A stretch of 64,000 bases of DNA from Undaria pinnatifida (GCA_012845835.1 JABAKD010000007.1:12030011-12094010); one strand, 5' to 3'. Positions 25,189 to 36,200 are shown, counted from the stretch's first letter. The notes: generated from the sequence alone by a model not told the origin. Numbers and translations are program-made.

Positions 25189-26421
25189 TGGGAACAAGCA
25201 GCAGAGGAAGAACACTAAGCAGTAGCGACATCATGTTGTCGTTTAGGGCCGCTATCTCTGGCTGGTACATGATAGCACCTCGCCTAGTCTACTTTATTAG
25301 ATTATAACGATGAAGGCTAACTCTTTAACAGCCTACTTCACTGGGCGGGCCAATACGGTAGGTTGGACAGGAAATACATCAGCAACGCTGCCGTAGAAAG
25401 TGTGTACGTAGCATTCTGTCTCGATGGGACGTCTCGTTTCGCGATTGGATTTCCAACGCGTTCACCTAGCGTTGCACCTCAGTGCAGAAACGTATTACGT
25501 ATTTCATCCGAACACCACCAAACTAATCGTATTGTTCGTGACAACTTGACACTGGGCAGCAAAGCAGCAGCACCAGTACGGCAGTACCCTCTACTGTACC
25601 GCAATATTGGTATCTGTACATACCACACGGTACAATACGTACCATAATTCTAACATTCGTCCAAAAATTAACCTGTTGTATTGTGCTCGGGGCATGTGTA
25701 AATCTTGAGTTTACCTATGTACGAATGATACAGCAGTACTTCTGCGCGTGGGAACCACAACATCAAGAGTCGGCAAACAATCAGTATGTGCTTGCGGGCA
25801 ATCATCAATCTCCCAGCGTTTGTGGACTGCTGCACATGGCGATGTAACAATCCGTCTTCTACATAGCAGGGTAGGTGGCCGTTTACTGCCAGATTGCGTG
25901 ATGTGTCTCGGTCTGCGCCAATCATCCGACACTTACATGTGGGAGTAGGTAACGTGACTTCATCTCGTACGGTATAGTCGCTGTTCAACTCGACGCGACG
26001 AACTTACCTTGATGTGAACCACCGCACTGTGAGCTAAGGGCGACACGGCGACCAGAAGGACAGCAATTGCCGGACTTGCAGAGGCTTCCTCGGAAAACAA
26101 ATACTCACCCGAAGGCTCTCATTATCCGGGGAGCGGTACATGCAACTCGCGAGTTGCATTTCAAAAAACAAACCCGGGAATAATAAGTACGTATCCCCCT
26201 ATGTTGGAGCCCCAGCAGCACATTTTAAATTAACAAAAATATAAAAAGGCTTCCACATACTCTGGAACTCCCGGATAATTTGGATAATTTGCACTTTTAG
26301 CCTTTTTTGTGCCTTCTGTTTATAGCTGCTGCTGCTGTCCGTTTGGTCGTCGTATCCCTGTTTATATTAGGTGGTTGTTGTTGAGAAGGTGAGCGCTTCA
26401 CTCGACTGTCCGTGTTTTGTC
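25189..26421 (-). repeat. Dispersed repeat R3, copy 1 (~1.2 kb)
   Basis: Aligns collinearly, with indels, to 53385-54582. Shared blocks occur in the same order: TGGGAACAAGCAG, TAGTCTA, TGATGAAG/CGATGAAG, GCCGTTTA.AGC/TGCC, GTG.CTCGGTCT.C.CCAATCATC, GTGAACCACC, GGTCGTCGTAT and GTGTTTTGTC. On copy 2's minus strand a frame contains DVIGAIECEHLE, which recalls the GAIDCTH block of PIF/Harbinger transposases, so the strand is given as minus. This copy carries an extra ~140 bp insertion near 26121-26267. It is a decayed element of uncertain class. Confidence 0.7.
26140..26159. repeat. Perfect 20-bp palindrome inside a small insertion
   Basis: ATGCAACTCGCGAGTTGCAT is its own reverse complement. It lies between a 10-bp inverted pair, ATTATCCGGG (26121-26130) and CCCGGATAAT (26270-26279). 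This part of R3 copy 1 has no counterpart in copy 2, so it may be a small fold-back insertion. Confidence 0.7.
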
Positions 26422-26528
26422 GGTGATTAGGGAACACGGGTAAGTGCATGTTATTTTTGTTAGCTATGTGTCATTGGTCTTACCACGCTACACACCCACG
26501 CTGGACAGTATTCCTTTGCTAATTTTCC

Positions 26529-26807
26529 CATGTGGCGCCGTGCTTCGCCGTGATCAGCCTCGTGGTGCAGTTTCGTGCTTTGCTTTGCTGTGCCGTGCTG
26601 CGTGTTGTACAAAAGTTATATTTCGTCCATGCAAGATCTCATTCGACGACTTATCATACAGCAGTACCGAGGTACACCGCACCAGGTTTGTACGTACTGC
26701 ATTGTCGAATCGCAAAGGTGCACGCAGCTACAGCTCAGCTATATATAGCTCAGCAGCCGGGCGCGCTCCGCTGCGCCGGGCGGTGCCGCGCAATGCCGTG
26801 CCTGTCC
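26529..26807 (+). repeat. Dispersed repeat R4, copy 1 (~280 bp)
   Basis: Aligns with 31223-31503 in the same orientation at high similarity. Shared stretches include GCAAG(A/C)TCTCATTCGAC, CACCAGGTTTGTACG, ATTGTCGAATC, AGCTCAGCTAT and GGTGCCG(C/T)GCAAT. There is no long open frame common to both copies. The size suggests a SINE- or MITE-class element, but I see no A/B boxes or terminal inverted repeats. Confidence 0.8.
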
Positions 26808-27376
26808 GTATTATGCCTTTCATCAGGAACCATCAGCAAGTGTGTGTTAACCTGTGTTCGTAGCTATGTCTAGGGGTCGTTCTTATCAATAAAACAATTT
26901 TCGTTTTTTTGCTACATATTTGTCACGTATTTGCGACAAAACTATTCGTCATTAACTACGAGCACACCGTGTTTTCTGGTTTTATCATTTTTTTGGGGGA
27001 ATATGATTTTATTTTTTATCATTGTTTCGAAGACGGCGTGTTGTCGCTCCTGACCAAGGCTTGTCCCTACCCTAGCACTCACTGGCGTAGACATATAAAC
27101 ATCATGAGCGAAGTCCACAGCTGAATACGCCCAGGCCGAATAGCAGCTACCCTTCATTGCTACATAGTACTCGTAGTATCATTATTACTCTGCTGACAAA
27201 GCTTTTTACTGCTGTATTGCATTGTTTACTACCATGGTATGTCGTTATTAAAGCTGACCAATCAAAATAGCTTACAACCTGGTAAAACCTTGGGATACGA
27301 GCAACTGCCATCGTCGTTAGTACGCCGTCGTTACCATGATACCAGGTACTGGCAAGGTTTTATTACTACTTACTGA
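26808..27376. other. Intergenic stretch, weak coding-like patch
   Basis: No supported gene. The minus-strand frame at 26942-27157 looks mildly coding but has no motif and no sign that it is spliced to the coding-like stretch at 27377-27790. Confidence 0.35.
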
Positions 27377-27790
27377 TAACAGCTGCTGCTGTATGTGTTC
27401 AATATGCTAGTATTGACGCCGACGAATCCAAACAACTTGCCTGATACTGCCTCGGACAAAGTACGTATAACAGCTATCATTCTTAGAACTGATCGCATCA
27501 TGTAAGGTAACATTTTGTCGATGTTCACCCTACCAACACCTATAATAGGATCCATATATAGGAATATGTACTCTAAGGATGGTACATCAGGTTTAAAACG
27601 AGCGGCCGGTGTGTCACGCAGCTTGAAAACATGAGTATCGGGCCTTAATACATCCAAGTCACCGCTGATGTGCTCCGTTTCGTGTTCTATAAAATAGATT
27701 CGCGCACCCTTGCTAGAGCAGAGCCGCTGCTGGCCCAGGGCGTGCAGCTTTGCCTGGGTTTTCAACAGGAAATCCCACAGGCAGGAAGAC
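27377..27790 (-). other. Possible exon or coding relic, unknown protein
   Basis: A minus-strand open frame of about 130 codons with coding-like composition (for example LRPDTHVFKLRDTP and IIGVGRVNIDKMLPYMMRSV). It has no ATG near its 5' edge and is followed just inside its end by a strong donor-like GTAAGT (TTATCA|GTAAGT), so it could be an internal exon. Farther upstream on the same strand (27945-28163) another frame includes MIADVCDPCKYGAVIHAKCL, with a C-X2-C pair. I recognise no family. A decayed mobile or virus-derived gene is an equal alternative. Confidence 0.3.
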
Positions 27791-27944
27791 TAACACCTCA
27801 TGCCAATGGACACGTAGAGCCAGCATCATCAGGGCGATTATTTTGCAGTAAAAAATGTGTGGTAGAACCAGACGAACGATGTATTTTCAACCAAAAAAAA
27901 GAAATGTTTGATTTCTCTTGTCGCTGATAGAGAGGAGACCTCTC

Positions 27945-28390
27945 TCATGGATAATCAGCGCTTAAGTCCACTGCTGTTTCGTTCATTGCCGTTGTTCCAG
28001 TCAAACGCAACACAGTCAGTGCCTCCCCGTGCCCATCGCAACTGGTTTTCTGCCCAAGACACTTGGCGTGTATGACGGCACCATACTTGCACGGGTCACA
28101 CACGTCGGCTATCATTTCGGCTCTGGCATTCAACCCTCGATGTCTCATGGTCCACACCCGCATGCCCGATGTTCGCGAATACCAAATATATGCGGAGCGT
28201 AACCTCTCACTATCGGGGGAAGGGGCAGCTCATCTGGCATACTGGGATTGGCAAGTGTGACAATGCGGGTGGGGTCGGGGATAATGTTTCTCCCGCCTTT
28301 TATTCACCCGCACACCCTGCTCTCCAAAAGAACCGCCAGCGACAACAAACTGCGGGGAAAAGGGAAGTACTAACTGAGACGGCACCGTTT
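27945..28390 (-). pseudogene. Unidentified coding-like relic, minus strand
   Basis: The minus strand reads as coding-like over this stretch, including DVCDPCKYGAVIHAKCLGQ and TVLRLTGTTAMNETAVDL. It lies about 155 bp upstream of, and on the same strand as, the stretch ending at 27790, so the two may belong to one gene. It carries at least one break. No family was recognised, and the Cys spacing alone is not enough to call a zinc finger. Confidence 0.3.
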
Positions 28391-29415
28391 TTTCCTTAAA
28401 AAGTGGTCAATGGCTTGCCCTACATTGCATCTATACCGGAAACGAAGGTTGGATGGGTACTCTCGCTGTCCCGTCTTAAAGCAATCACCAATACACCAAA
28501 GAATACCAAACAGGGAGTTGAAACATCGGATGAGAAACAGCATTTATATGTGAAAACATGCATGAACCCTCTACACTTTGTGAAAACGGAAGTCAACCCC
28601 AAATGGGGAGGGGGGGGCAGGGGGGGTGGAAGGGGGTGGTCTGACGACGCCCCTCGTCCTTTGGTTGTGTATAAATATTTATCTCCGCACTCCATCAAGA
28701 TCAACCTATGAGCGAAAAATCATAGGAGCGAGGGCGGGCGGCAGGGATGGGCGCGGCGTCACCCGTTTGCGAAATATGATTACACCTTGTATTTAATCAC
28801 GCCCAAACCGCAAGGCAGACAATAAGAGGGGAACGAGACAACTACGCGCGCCGTCGGCTTTGAATATATATATATATATATGTTTTAAATATGATATATA
28901 CTCGATCAGGCTCAAGCTGCACGAAAAACAACGGACCGGCAGGCCAAACCGCTTTTGCGTCTTCTCTATATCTGAATATAACAAACTAAACTCCGTGGGC
29001 TATCGAGCTTAATCTGCATGTCAAAACAACGGAGGCGGGGCTCGTTATTGCGCCGTACTCTCTTGTTTTGTAGTTGAAACTACACCCTGCATTCTATAAT
29101 TATACAAGATTCCAACTGCAATCGAAGACGAAGGGGGAAGGGGGGGGTGACCAAACATTGGTCCTTGCTAGATATAGAGCATAAAATACACCCTGCGCTG
29201 TATCCAACTAAAATAGATATGATATAAAGGTGTTCGAGTGGGCGGCTAAACCGACGTACTTTCCGGATGCAGAACAAGAACTACGGACTATTAAAGTCCC
29301 GACGCGAAAGAGGAATGAAGGGAGGGGGGGGGGGGGGGGCATCTAGCCATCAATATCATAAGCTATCCTAATGATAGGGGCCCTCTGGTGAAGACGAAAA
29401 CAACAAAAACAAACC
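28391..29415. repeat. G-rich and AT-rich simple-repeat stretch
   Basis: Contains G-rich patches at 28606-28640 and 29129-29146, a pure G run at about 29322-29338, and a TA dinucleotide run at 28864-28881. Two segments near 29084 (ACTACACCCTGC) and 29189 (AATACACCCTGC) look like diverged tandem units. There is no supported gene. The composition resembles the G-tract repeat family at 41.4-42.6 and 50.7-52.3 kb, but I could not align it convincingly. Confidence 0.55.
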
Positions 29416-29679
29416 TCACTCTACAAGTTTAAGCTCCAGACGAGAAGAAAGGGAGAGGGAGCAAAGGAGGGCTGGGTGCCAAACCGTTGAACTATCTTTT
29501 ATTTTGAACTGGAACCAATCCCTGCACTTCATGAAGCAACATTGTTGGGCGCAAACCAAAGTATGGGGTGGCATGGGTGATGTGCGTGGCAGCTTACGGT
29601 CATATAACGCGAAACACTCGCTTGCCTCTACCAAGCCCAAGCTGCAACCGAACACAAAAGGATAGAGAGGGGAGGCAGC

Positions 29680-29823
29680 GAACACCGTGCTGTTCGTAAC
29701 GCCAAACCTCGCCGCGGCATCTAGGTAAGAACCCCCAGCAAGCTTTTGCAGGCCTATCGCCAGTCGAATTTTCACCTCGATCACGCTGGTTGTCGAGCAA
29801 CGCAGTTCTGGGTGAGAGAACAC
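29680..29823 (-). pseudogene. PIF/Harbinger transposase fragment, helix-turn-helix region
   Basis: The minus strand encodes EVKIRLAIGLQKLAGGSYLD followed by AAARFGVTNSTVFA. This matches the N-terminal DNA-binding region typical of PIF/Harbinger transposases (pattern EVKLAIALRMLAGGSY.D....FGVS.STV). The frame stays open past it but no longer resembles the family, and no DDE catalytic motifs follow. With the fragment at 30590-30790 it forms one dead element whose two halves are separated by about 770 bp. Confidence 0.75.
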
Positions 29824-30589
29824 ACGGAAGCAGCGAACAAAATACGTTAGCGCTGATCACAGCCGACAGCATCACCCCCGCCAGTGTGCCTGGGGGCACT
29901 GCTGTTAACCCTTCGTTAACCCAACGATGCATTGACCAATGAATCGGCGATTTCAATATTACCTAGATTCTTTTGGATAGAAAGAGGTTGACGCGTGTAG
30001 GACAATCCTTTCTATTGAAATTTGGACTTCTGCTGTAGCAGTCTCCTAACCCTCCCCACCTTATTTTAAGTATGAACGACACTGGAATCGTCATCTTTTT
30101 TCTGCCATGATCGTACCGTTATCACTGTTGTTTGGTTCCTGGTACACAGGGACTTGTTACCCTCAGTCCCTCAGCTTTTCATGGTATATACCGGCACACC
30201 TATCGTGTGCTGGTGTGCGTAGCTACAGAGTAGCCGTACTGCCGTGGTATACACCCAAACAACCCTATTGATACCAGATGCTTCTGCCGACACGTGGTAC
30301 GAGTACTGCTGTTCCAGGTGTCTATATGTCTCTATTTTTCGGGTGTGATCGTACTTGCAGCGCTGTGGTATCTAGACGATATGATGCAAGCTGCAGGTCC
30401 GTCATGGATAGAGATTAGGCTATATGACGAATGCCCAAAGCTGATGTCGACCAATTGTCTGTATCTGGGTAAGCATGCAAGCAAAGGCGGCGCTGACGCC
30501 CTTGTGAACTTGAGTCGGAAACACCAAAGACGTGTGAGTACAGGTGGTGTAATGACTTACTTTTAATGTTTTCACCTGCACAAGTGCTA
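29824..30589. other. ~770-bp stretch splitting the PIF/Harbinger relic
   Basis: Lies between the two transposase fragments, which would normally be almost adjacent in the protein. No gene is recognised here. A G/C-mixed stretch at 29824-29956 remains open on the minus strand. The stretch may be a later insertion or decayed transposon sequence. Confidence 0.4.
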
Positions 30590-30790
30590 CTAGTTTTTCA
30601 GAGCTGCGCGTAGAACATCGGGGATCTTGACGAAGCTCGCCTCAGACATCCGCAAAATCCTCTTGAAAGCTTTTCGCCAGAGATCTTTTCTGACCTGTGC
30701 CCATGAGCCATGATCCGGCTGATAGAGTTCACCCCGTGTGTTGGGAGCATTGCGTGTAGCTCCTCCTCTAACCAACAGCATGCCTAGCAT
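30590..30790 (-). pseudogene. PIF/Harbinger transposase fragment, extreme N-terminal region
   Basis: The minus strand encodes WAQVRKDLWRKAFKRILRMS followed by EASFVKIPDVLRAALKN. In PIF/Harbinger-type transposases a F...FRM....F..L...L.P.L segment of this kind comes immediately before the helix-turn-helix. The second half is at 29680-29823 on the same strand, so both derive from one element. Start and end of the element, and its terminal inverted repeats, were not found. Confidence 0.65.
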
Positions 30791-31222
30791 GACGAGTTCA
30801 TATTCTGTTGCCTCTCGTAACAGGGTATTTCGGCTGGGATGAATTGGTGTTTAGTTCGACTGGAAGAATCACCTCCCCGTTGAGCACACTGCTTGCTTAT
30901 ATCGTCCATTACGTTGGACCGCCTTGGTCAACGTTGAAGCTGTACATACGCCCTGGCGTGGAAGCACGGCGGGCGACGCAGACCTTTGTCCTCTCACGTG
31001 AAAATCTTGAATATGGCCCAAATGTCGTTTTTTTCAGAAATCATGGCCGTATTTTGGTTCGGATTCTGTTAAATTTCTAAACAAAAGACGAACCGCCTGC
31101 GTATTTCGTGACAAATTTTCAAAATATGTGGAATTTGGAAATTTGGTGCATCAATAAGAATTACCTTAACTGGTCTTCCCTCGCTACACTCCCCCGCTGG
31201 CGTGGGTACGTAGCTTGTTATG
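30791..31222. other. Intergenic stretch, nothing recognised
   Basis: Short frames only, no motif, no simple repeat. Confidence 0.4.
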
Positions 31223-31503
31223 CATGTGGTTTCGTGCTCTGCCGTGCTCAGCCTGGCGGTGCCGTGTTGTATGGTGTTTTGCTTACTTTGCTGTGCCGTG
31301 GTGTGAGCTGTACAATACTTAATGGTTCGTACACGCAAGCTCTCATTCGACAACGCATCATGCAGAAGTACCGAGATACACCACACCAGGTTTGTACGCA
31401 CTACATTGTCGAATCACAAAGGTGTACAAAGCTATAGCTCAGCTATCGCTAAGCAGGTGTGGCGCATCAGCGATTTGCGGTGCCGTGCAATACGGTGCCT
31501 TTC
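31223..31503 (+). repeat. Dispersed repeat R4, copy 2 (~280 bp)
   Basis: Second copy of the repeat at 26529-26807, same orientation, about 4.7 kb away. The similarity starts at CATGTGG in both copies and ends in a GC-rich segment. Confidence 0.8.
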
Positions 31504-32735
31504 CCGGGGGTGCTGTTACGTGCCGTACTTCGCTGCGATTTCCTCTCCACACAGAAATCAATGTATCATGCAAAGTTCAAGATACTGTACCAGATACCGG
31601 CATGTACGTGTGTACTCGTCTTTTTTACTTTCTTTGTTGATTATCTTTCCTGTCGGTCCTCCTGGTACTTCGTTTTTCTCATTTTTCCTTTTTGCCGATC
31701 AGAACGCGACACCGACGACAAGCGTACGCCACACCACCGAGCAACAAGCTCAGCACATAATGCTTTTGGTATTGCGAAATCGATTTTTCAACCAACCCAG
31801 GCCGTCTCCTCTCTGCCGCTTTAACGTTTTTTTTTCCTGTTGCGTGGGAGTAGCCGACAGCGTCGGCCGCCCGCGGAGCGGATGCCTTGTTCTACTTGCG
31901 TATTATACCCGTGGGTCGTATTCCCTTTGAATTAAGTTCCTTTTTTTTCTTCTTTACTCATACAGACCTGTTCCACGTTGAAAGACGGCTGTGCCTGTCG
32001 ACGCGAGAAGACAACGTCACAGGTTTAGTGTGTATGATAGAGATAATATAGCATTTCTGTGTCGGGAATCGGGGTCGTATGGGATCTTACAAAAAGCAAA
32101 AGAGTACCCCAAGGCCCCTCTCGAATGCAGATCGTAGCGTGTAGGCTAGCAAGGGAACGTCGGGCGCTACCGAGTTGGGGCTCTTGCTGATTACGTGGGT
32201 AAGCCTGATGTAGTTCCTGGATCGGCCAGCCAAGCTAGGCACTCGAGTAATATACCTAGATAAGCAGTGAACGTAAGAAATTGCCTCCCCCAAATGCCAC
32301 TCGCAATATCTAGTAAAGGGGAGGATTTTTGGTTTCTTGCTGACCTCAATAATCACGGTAAGAGGGTGACATTGCCTATTTCTCTAGCGGTCTTGGGCTG
32401 TCGTTGGGAGCGAAAGTCTCATGGACCAATGACAGGCCTCCTCTATGTTCACATATTTTTAAGGAATTTTTTTAAGCACTGGAAAAATAAAACGTTTGCG
32501 CCGCATTTTGCGCCAACCGGTAGGAGGTATTGCGAGGCAACTGTGTACATATTTTAGAAGAGAGTCGAAGATCTGATCTGTCTATGTTCAATATTAACCA
32601 GAAACTCGCCAAAACTGGATTTAAGCAAAATTTTAGTCGTTCAAAGGATACTACGTGTGTTACCTTTTTTTTCTACAAAAACACAAATATCTACGCCGAA
32701 TTTTGTACGTTCTCGCTCTTGTTTTTGCTGAGCTT
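31504..32735. other. Intergenic stretch, no recognised gene
   Basis: Plus-strand frames at 31322-31930 (202 codons, beginning in R4) arise mainly from repeat and T-rich sequence and show no motif. Nothing else is supported. Confidence 0.4.
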
Positions 32736-32890
32736 TTCACGGGTCATGACCAGACCCGCGGGGTTAGGATAGGGAAGAAATGTCGCGGGTCAAAATGTAT
32801 CGAGTTATTTGTTTTTTAATGTCACGGGACGGGTTCGAAAGGTGAAGACGTTTTGCAATATAGAGGGTCAAGAGGTTTGGAAATCTTACA

Positions 32891-33332
32891 GGTCGGGTCG
32901 GGTCGGGTCGGGTCGGGTCGGGTCGGGTCGGGTCGGGTCGGGTCGGGTCGGGTCGGGTCGGGTCGGGTCGGGTCGGGTCGGGTCGGGTCGGGTCGGGTCG
33001 GGTCGGGTCGGGTCGGGTCGGGTCGGGTCGGGTCGGGTCGGGTCGGGTCGGGTCGGGTCGGGTCGGGTCGGGTCGGGTCGGGTCGGGTCGGGTCGGGTCG
33101 GGTCGGGTCGGGTCGGGTCGGGTCGGGTCGGGTCGGGTCGGGTCGGGTCGGGTCGGGTCGGGTCGGGTCGGGTCGGGTCTGGTCGGGTCGGATCGGGTCG
33201 GGTCTGGTCGAGTCGGGTCGGGTCGGGTCGGGTCGGGTCGGGTCGGGTCGGGTCGGGTCGGGTCGGGTCGGGTCGGGTCGGGTCGGGTCGGGTCGGGTCG
33301 GGTCGGGTCGGGTCGGGTCGGGTCGGGTCGGG
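32891..33332 (+). repeat. (GGTCG)n pentanucleotide array, ~88 units
   Basis: A 442-bp nearly perfect array of GGTCG. The only irregular zone is at about 33178-33215 (GGTCT, GATCG and AGTCG variants). Five is not a multiple of three, and the unit contains no stop in any frame on either strand, so long artificial frames (VGSGR and RPDPT repeats) cross it. The G-strand carries regularly spaced GGG runs and could form G-quadruplexes. Flanks at 32840-32890 and 33331-33400 carry a diverged GAGGTTT.GAAAT-type segment also found near 34715. Confidence 0.97.
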
Positions 33333-33400
33333 CCGAGAAGTTTTGAAATTTTGCTGGTCGTGTTTGGTCGCGACCTGCAAGATAGGGGTCACTCGCGGAT

Positions 33401-34605
33401 GAAGTCGCCATGCCACCATGACCTTCCGGCTGATTATGGCTCACCCGCTAGCCGAACCCAGAGATCTGTCCTGCGGATTCGCCTTCTTGAAAAAATTGAG
33501 CTACTTTTACGAGAGCCTTTGTGGTGCTCGCGTCCCGCGGGCCGCACCCGCGGCTCCGACAAGCGGGTCCGAATTTAAAATAAACATGCGGTCTCATGCA
33601 CGAGATCTCCTCTCGTCCCTATACTCCGTTCGTGTGTTTTAATTCCTCCATGAATATATTCTATTTGACAATATGTTGTCGTACCATGCATAAAGGACTA
33701 CTGCGGGAATTCCCGTGTGCGATGACGCCGTACGTATTATTCAGCCGTGTTGTCATCTGTCCATGTCCACTAAAACACGCCACGGCACGAATCATTGCTG
33801 CATTTCAAGGTGCAACAAATAACACGACTAATGGCAGTATACGAACCCATGTTCAACGTGTACGTACACATTGAAAATCCTGTATGATAATCGTACCAGT
33901 ACCAAATGTGACCAAACGTAAAATTACTGGACAGTCGTCGTCGAGGCAGGAGCTACAGCACCGGCAGCAGCAAGCGCCAGCACACCCGGATTCACTTGGA
34001 TCGCAGGCCTTGCAGGCGGTTCAATCGTCCCAGTTGCGAACGTGTTACAGTAGGCGGCTAAGCTAGGCTACTTGCCGGTGCCGGAGACTTCATCGATAGA
34101 TTCAGACGGTAGCTTGGTTGAGTATTATTATACAAGCCCGAAATGTAATCAAACGGAAAAAAAAACAAGGAAACCAGTCGTTGCCGAGGCAGCAGCAGCA
34201 ACACATAAGCAGCAGACACTCGCAGCAGCAACAACAAGACGCAGACCCCGCATCCTCTCGAACCGCAGCCCTTCACTACCGTTTCACCGCCCCAGTTTTA
34301 GGCTGCCGTGGGCGTCTCAGCTAAGGGGCGGAGACGGCATAGACAACTAGTTCGCTCGTCGGTTCGTTCGTGGGGTCGACCAGGAGATCTAGCGCTATCA
34401 GCCTGCCTAATTGCTCAGTATTCGGTTTCGGTCTTTTTTTTTTTTGCACGCGCACACCACATAATAAAGGCGCGAGCAATGCCGCTAGACAAAACGGGAA
34501 GCACGACATCCTCGCAGAACTACGAGGGAGTGAGGACTAATCAACCGACCAAGGTCACTGTCCAGACATGTTTGACTAGTGACTGTTCGACTTAGACCCG
34601 GCATC
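33401..34605. other. Intergenic stretch with a duplicated CAG-rich segment
   Basis: Two segments align: one at about 33898-33990 (AAATGTGACCAAACG, then a GTCG-rich block and CAG triplets) and one at about 34139-34240 (AAATGTAATCAAACG, then CAGTCGTTGCCGAGG and CAG triplets). They look like an old tandem duplication about 240 bp apart. Short plus-strand frames cross both copies but no gene is supported. Confidence 0.45.
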
Positions 34606-34880
34606 ACTGGTCCATTCACCCGACCCGCATGGATGACCAGTTACACGGAATGTGGCCGGTCGGGTCGACTTGGTTGAACAGGATTTTGAAAGGAGTTGGT
34701 CGGGTCTGGTCGGGTCAGGAGGTTTTCAAATGTCAGGTGTCGGGTCAGGTCGGTTCAAGAGGTGTTAACACTATTCGGGTGGGGTCGGTCTGGTCCAGAC
34801 GTTCCAACCATTTCGCGGCTTGGGTCGGGTCAGATAGCTGTACCCGACTTGGGAGATTTGACCTGACACGCGAAAAGCCC
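34606..34880 (+). repeat. Degenerate GGTCG-type repeat
   Basis: Interspersed GGTCGGGTC, GGGTCAGGTCGG and GGGTCGGGTC motifs separated by A/T-containing spacers such as AGGAGGTTTTCAAATGTCAGG. The same spacer type flanks the pure array 1.3 kb upstream, so this looks like an unexpanded relative of the sequence from which that array grew. Confidence 0.75.
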
Positions 34881-36200
34881 TGACATTCGTACACTTACTC
34901 TCCATGTGCATCTCCTCGCCTGACCTCCCAATATATATAATGTAATATGTTTATATGTTTGCCCAAATTATTTTGTCTAAAGGTGGTGGACATTTTCCGA
35001 AAAATCTTTAATTGACGAAAAAAAGGAAACCCAAAACAATGAAAAATGCAGTGTTAGGTCTTCGCAGGGACATATATTATGTGTGCCAAATTTCACTTTT
35101 CGAATCGAAAAAATGGCCTAGACATCCGCCGTAAAATACATGGTTCGGGATTCTAAGTTGAACAAGCCTGTATACGCTCATTCCCTTTTCTAGTCGGATT
35201 GCGAACTGGTCGTGATCCCTGGTGTCATGCATTGTGGTCTGTTCCGGATGCGGCTCTTGGCCCATTTTGTGAGAGTATTCAGTCTGCCGCGTAGATACTG
35301 ACTGCCGATAAATGTGTTTTTGTTTGTGGCACGGGCGAGAATTGCTTCAGCTGTGGTACGTATTTGTGGCACCGTTGGTTGTTAATATTTTTTCTTCAGC
35401 TATTTTCCCTTTCTAAAGCGTCTGAAGCCTTTCCCGTGACCACGAACTTGATTATGCTAGTTAACTCGAGAACAACAGCAACGGCAGCAGCATCACTTTA
35501 CCGAAGAAACAACGTCGCCAGGAAGCAACCAAATTTTGATATTAAAATGGCATTACCTTCAAAGCTGTTTGTTGAACGCTTAATTACAACCACTAGCACA
35601 ACGTGTTTCGGACTCTGACCGGCGAAAGAAGGATACGAGAGACGGGTAAACAGAAATCAAGATTCTTCGTAGCAGGCACGTTATATGTTACATAGACAAT
35701 AATGCATTTAGCATGCAACCATACCTGATCTGATTTGCAATTTGCAAACCTAAGTGGAATCGAGAATGCAAGGGCAGCTAACGATATAATGATATCGCGC
35801 TTCCCCGATAGTATGCACATAGGGGTAAAAGGAGTCCACGTACTTCGAAGCATATCGGCAGGTTAAAAGTAACATATGGCATATTTACGATGCGTTCATG
35901 GTCGTGACCTCCCGCCACCTCCAAGGCGTATGAAGCGTTACATTGATTCCCCGCGAATGCTCACAAATAATAGACTTGTGGCAAACGATTATGTTTTCTT
36001 TTTTTCCAATGCTTGGTATTGATGATGCCTCGTGTAGTAACTCAAATTGTTTTCGAGCACGCGTGCCTGACAGTCCGTAACTCATAAGACACTGTTCCGA
36101 ACCCACTAGACTCCTGCTGTTTATTTTTCGTACGGCCTTAATGAGTAGATTCCGTAGAAGGTGCAATTTCTTGAACAACCTACCGTCTATTGCTGTTCAG
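34881..36200. other. Intergenic stretch with a coding-like minus-strand patch
   Basis: Between 35593 and 36178 the minus strand has frames with coding-like composition (for example SYGLSGTRARKQFELLHEAS). No family is recognised and the stretch is broken. Elsewhere nothing is seen. Confidence 0.35.

Noticed and set aside
26444-26873. 139- and 113-codon overlapping plus-strand frames
   Set aside because: They run through repeat R4, are not conserved as frames in the second R4 copy, and carry no motif.
32764-33578. Long frames encoding VGSGR or RPDPT repeats on both strands
   Set aside because: They arise from the (GGTCG)n array, which has no stop codon in any frame. There is no coding sequence beyond the array in either direction.
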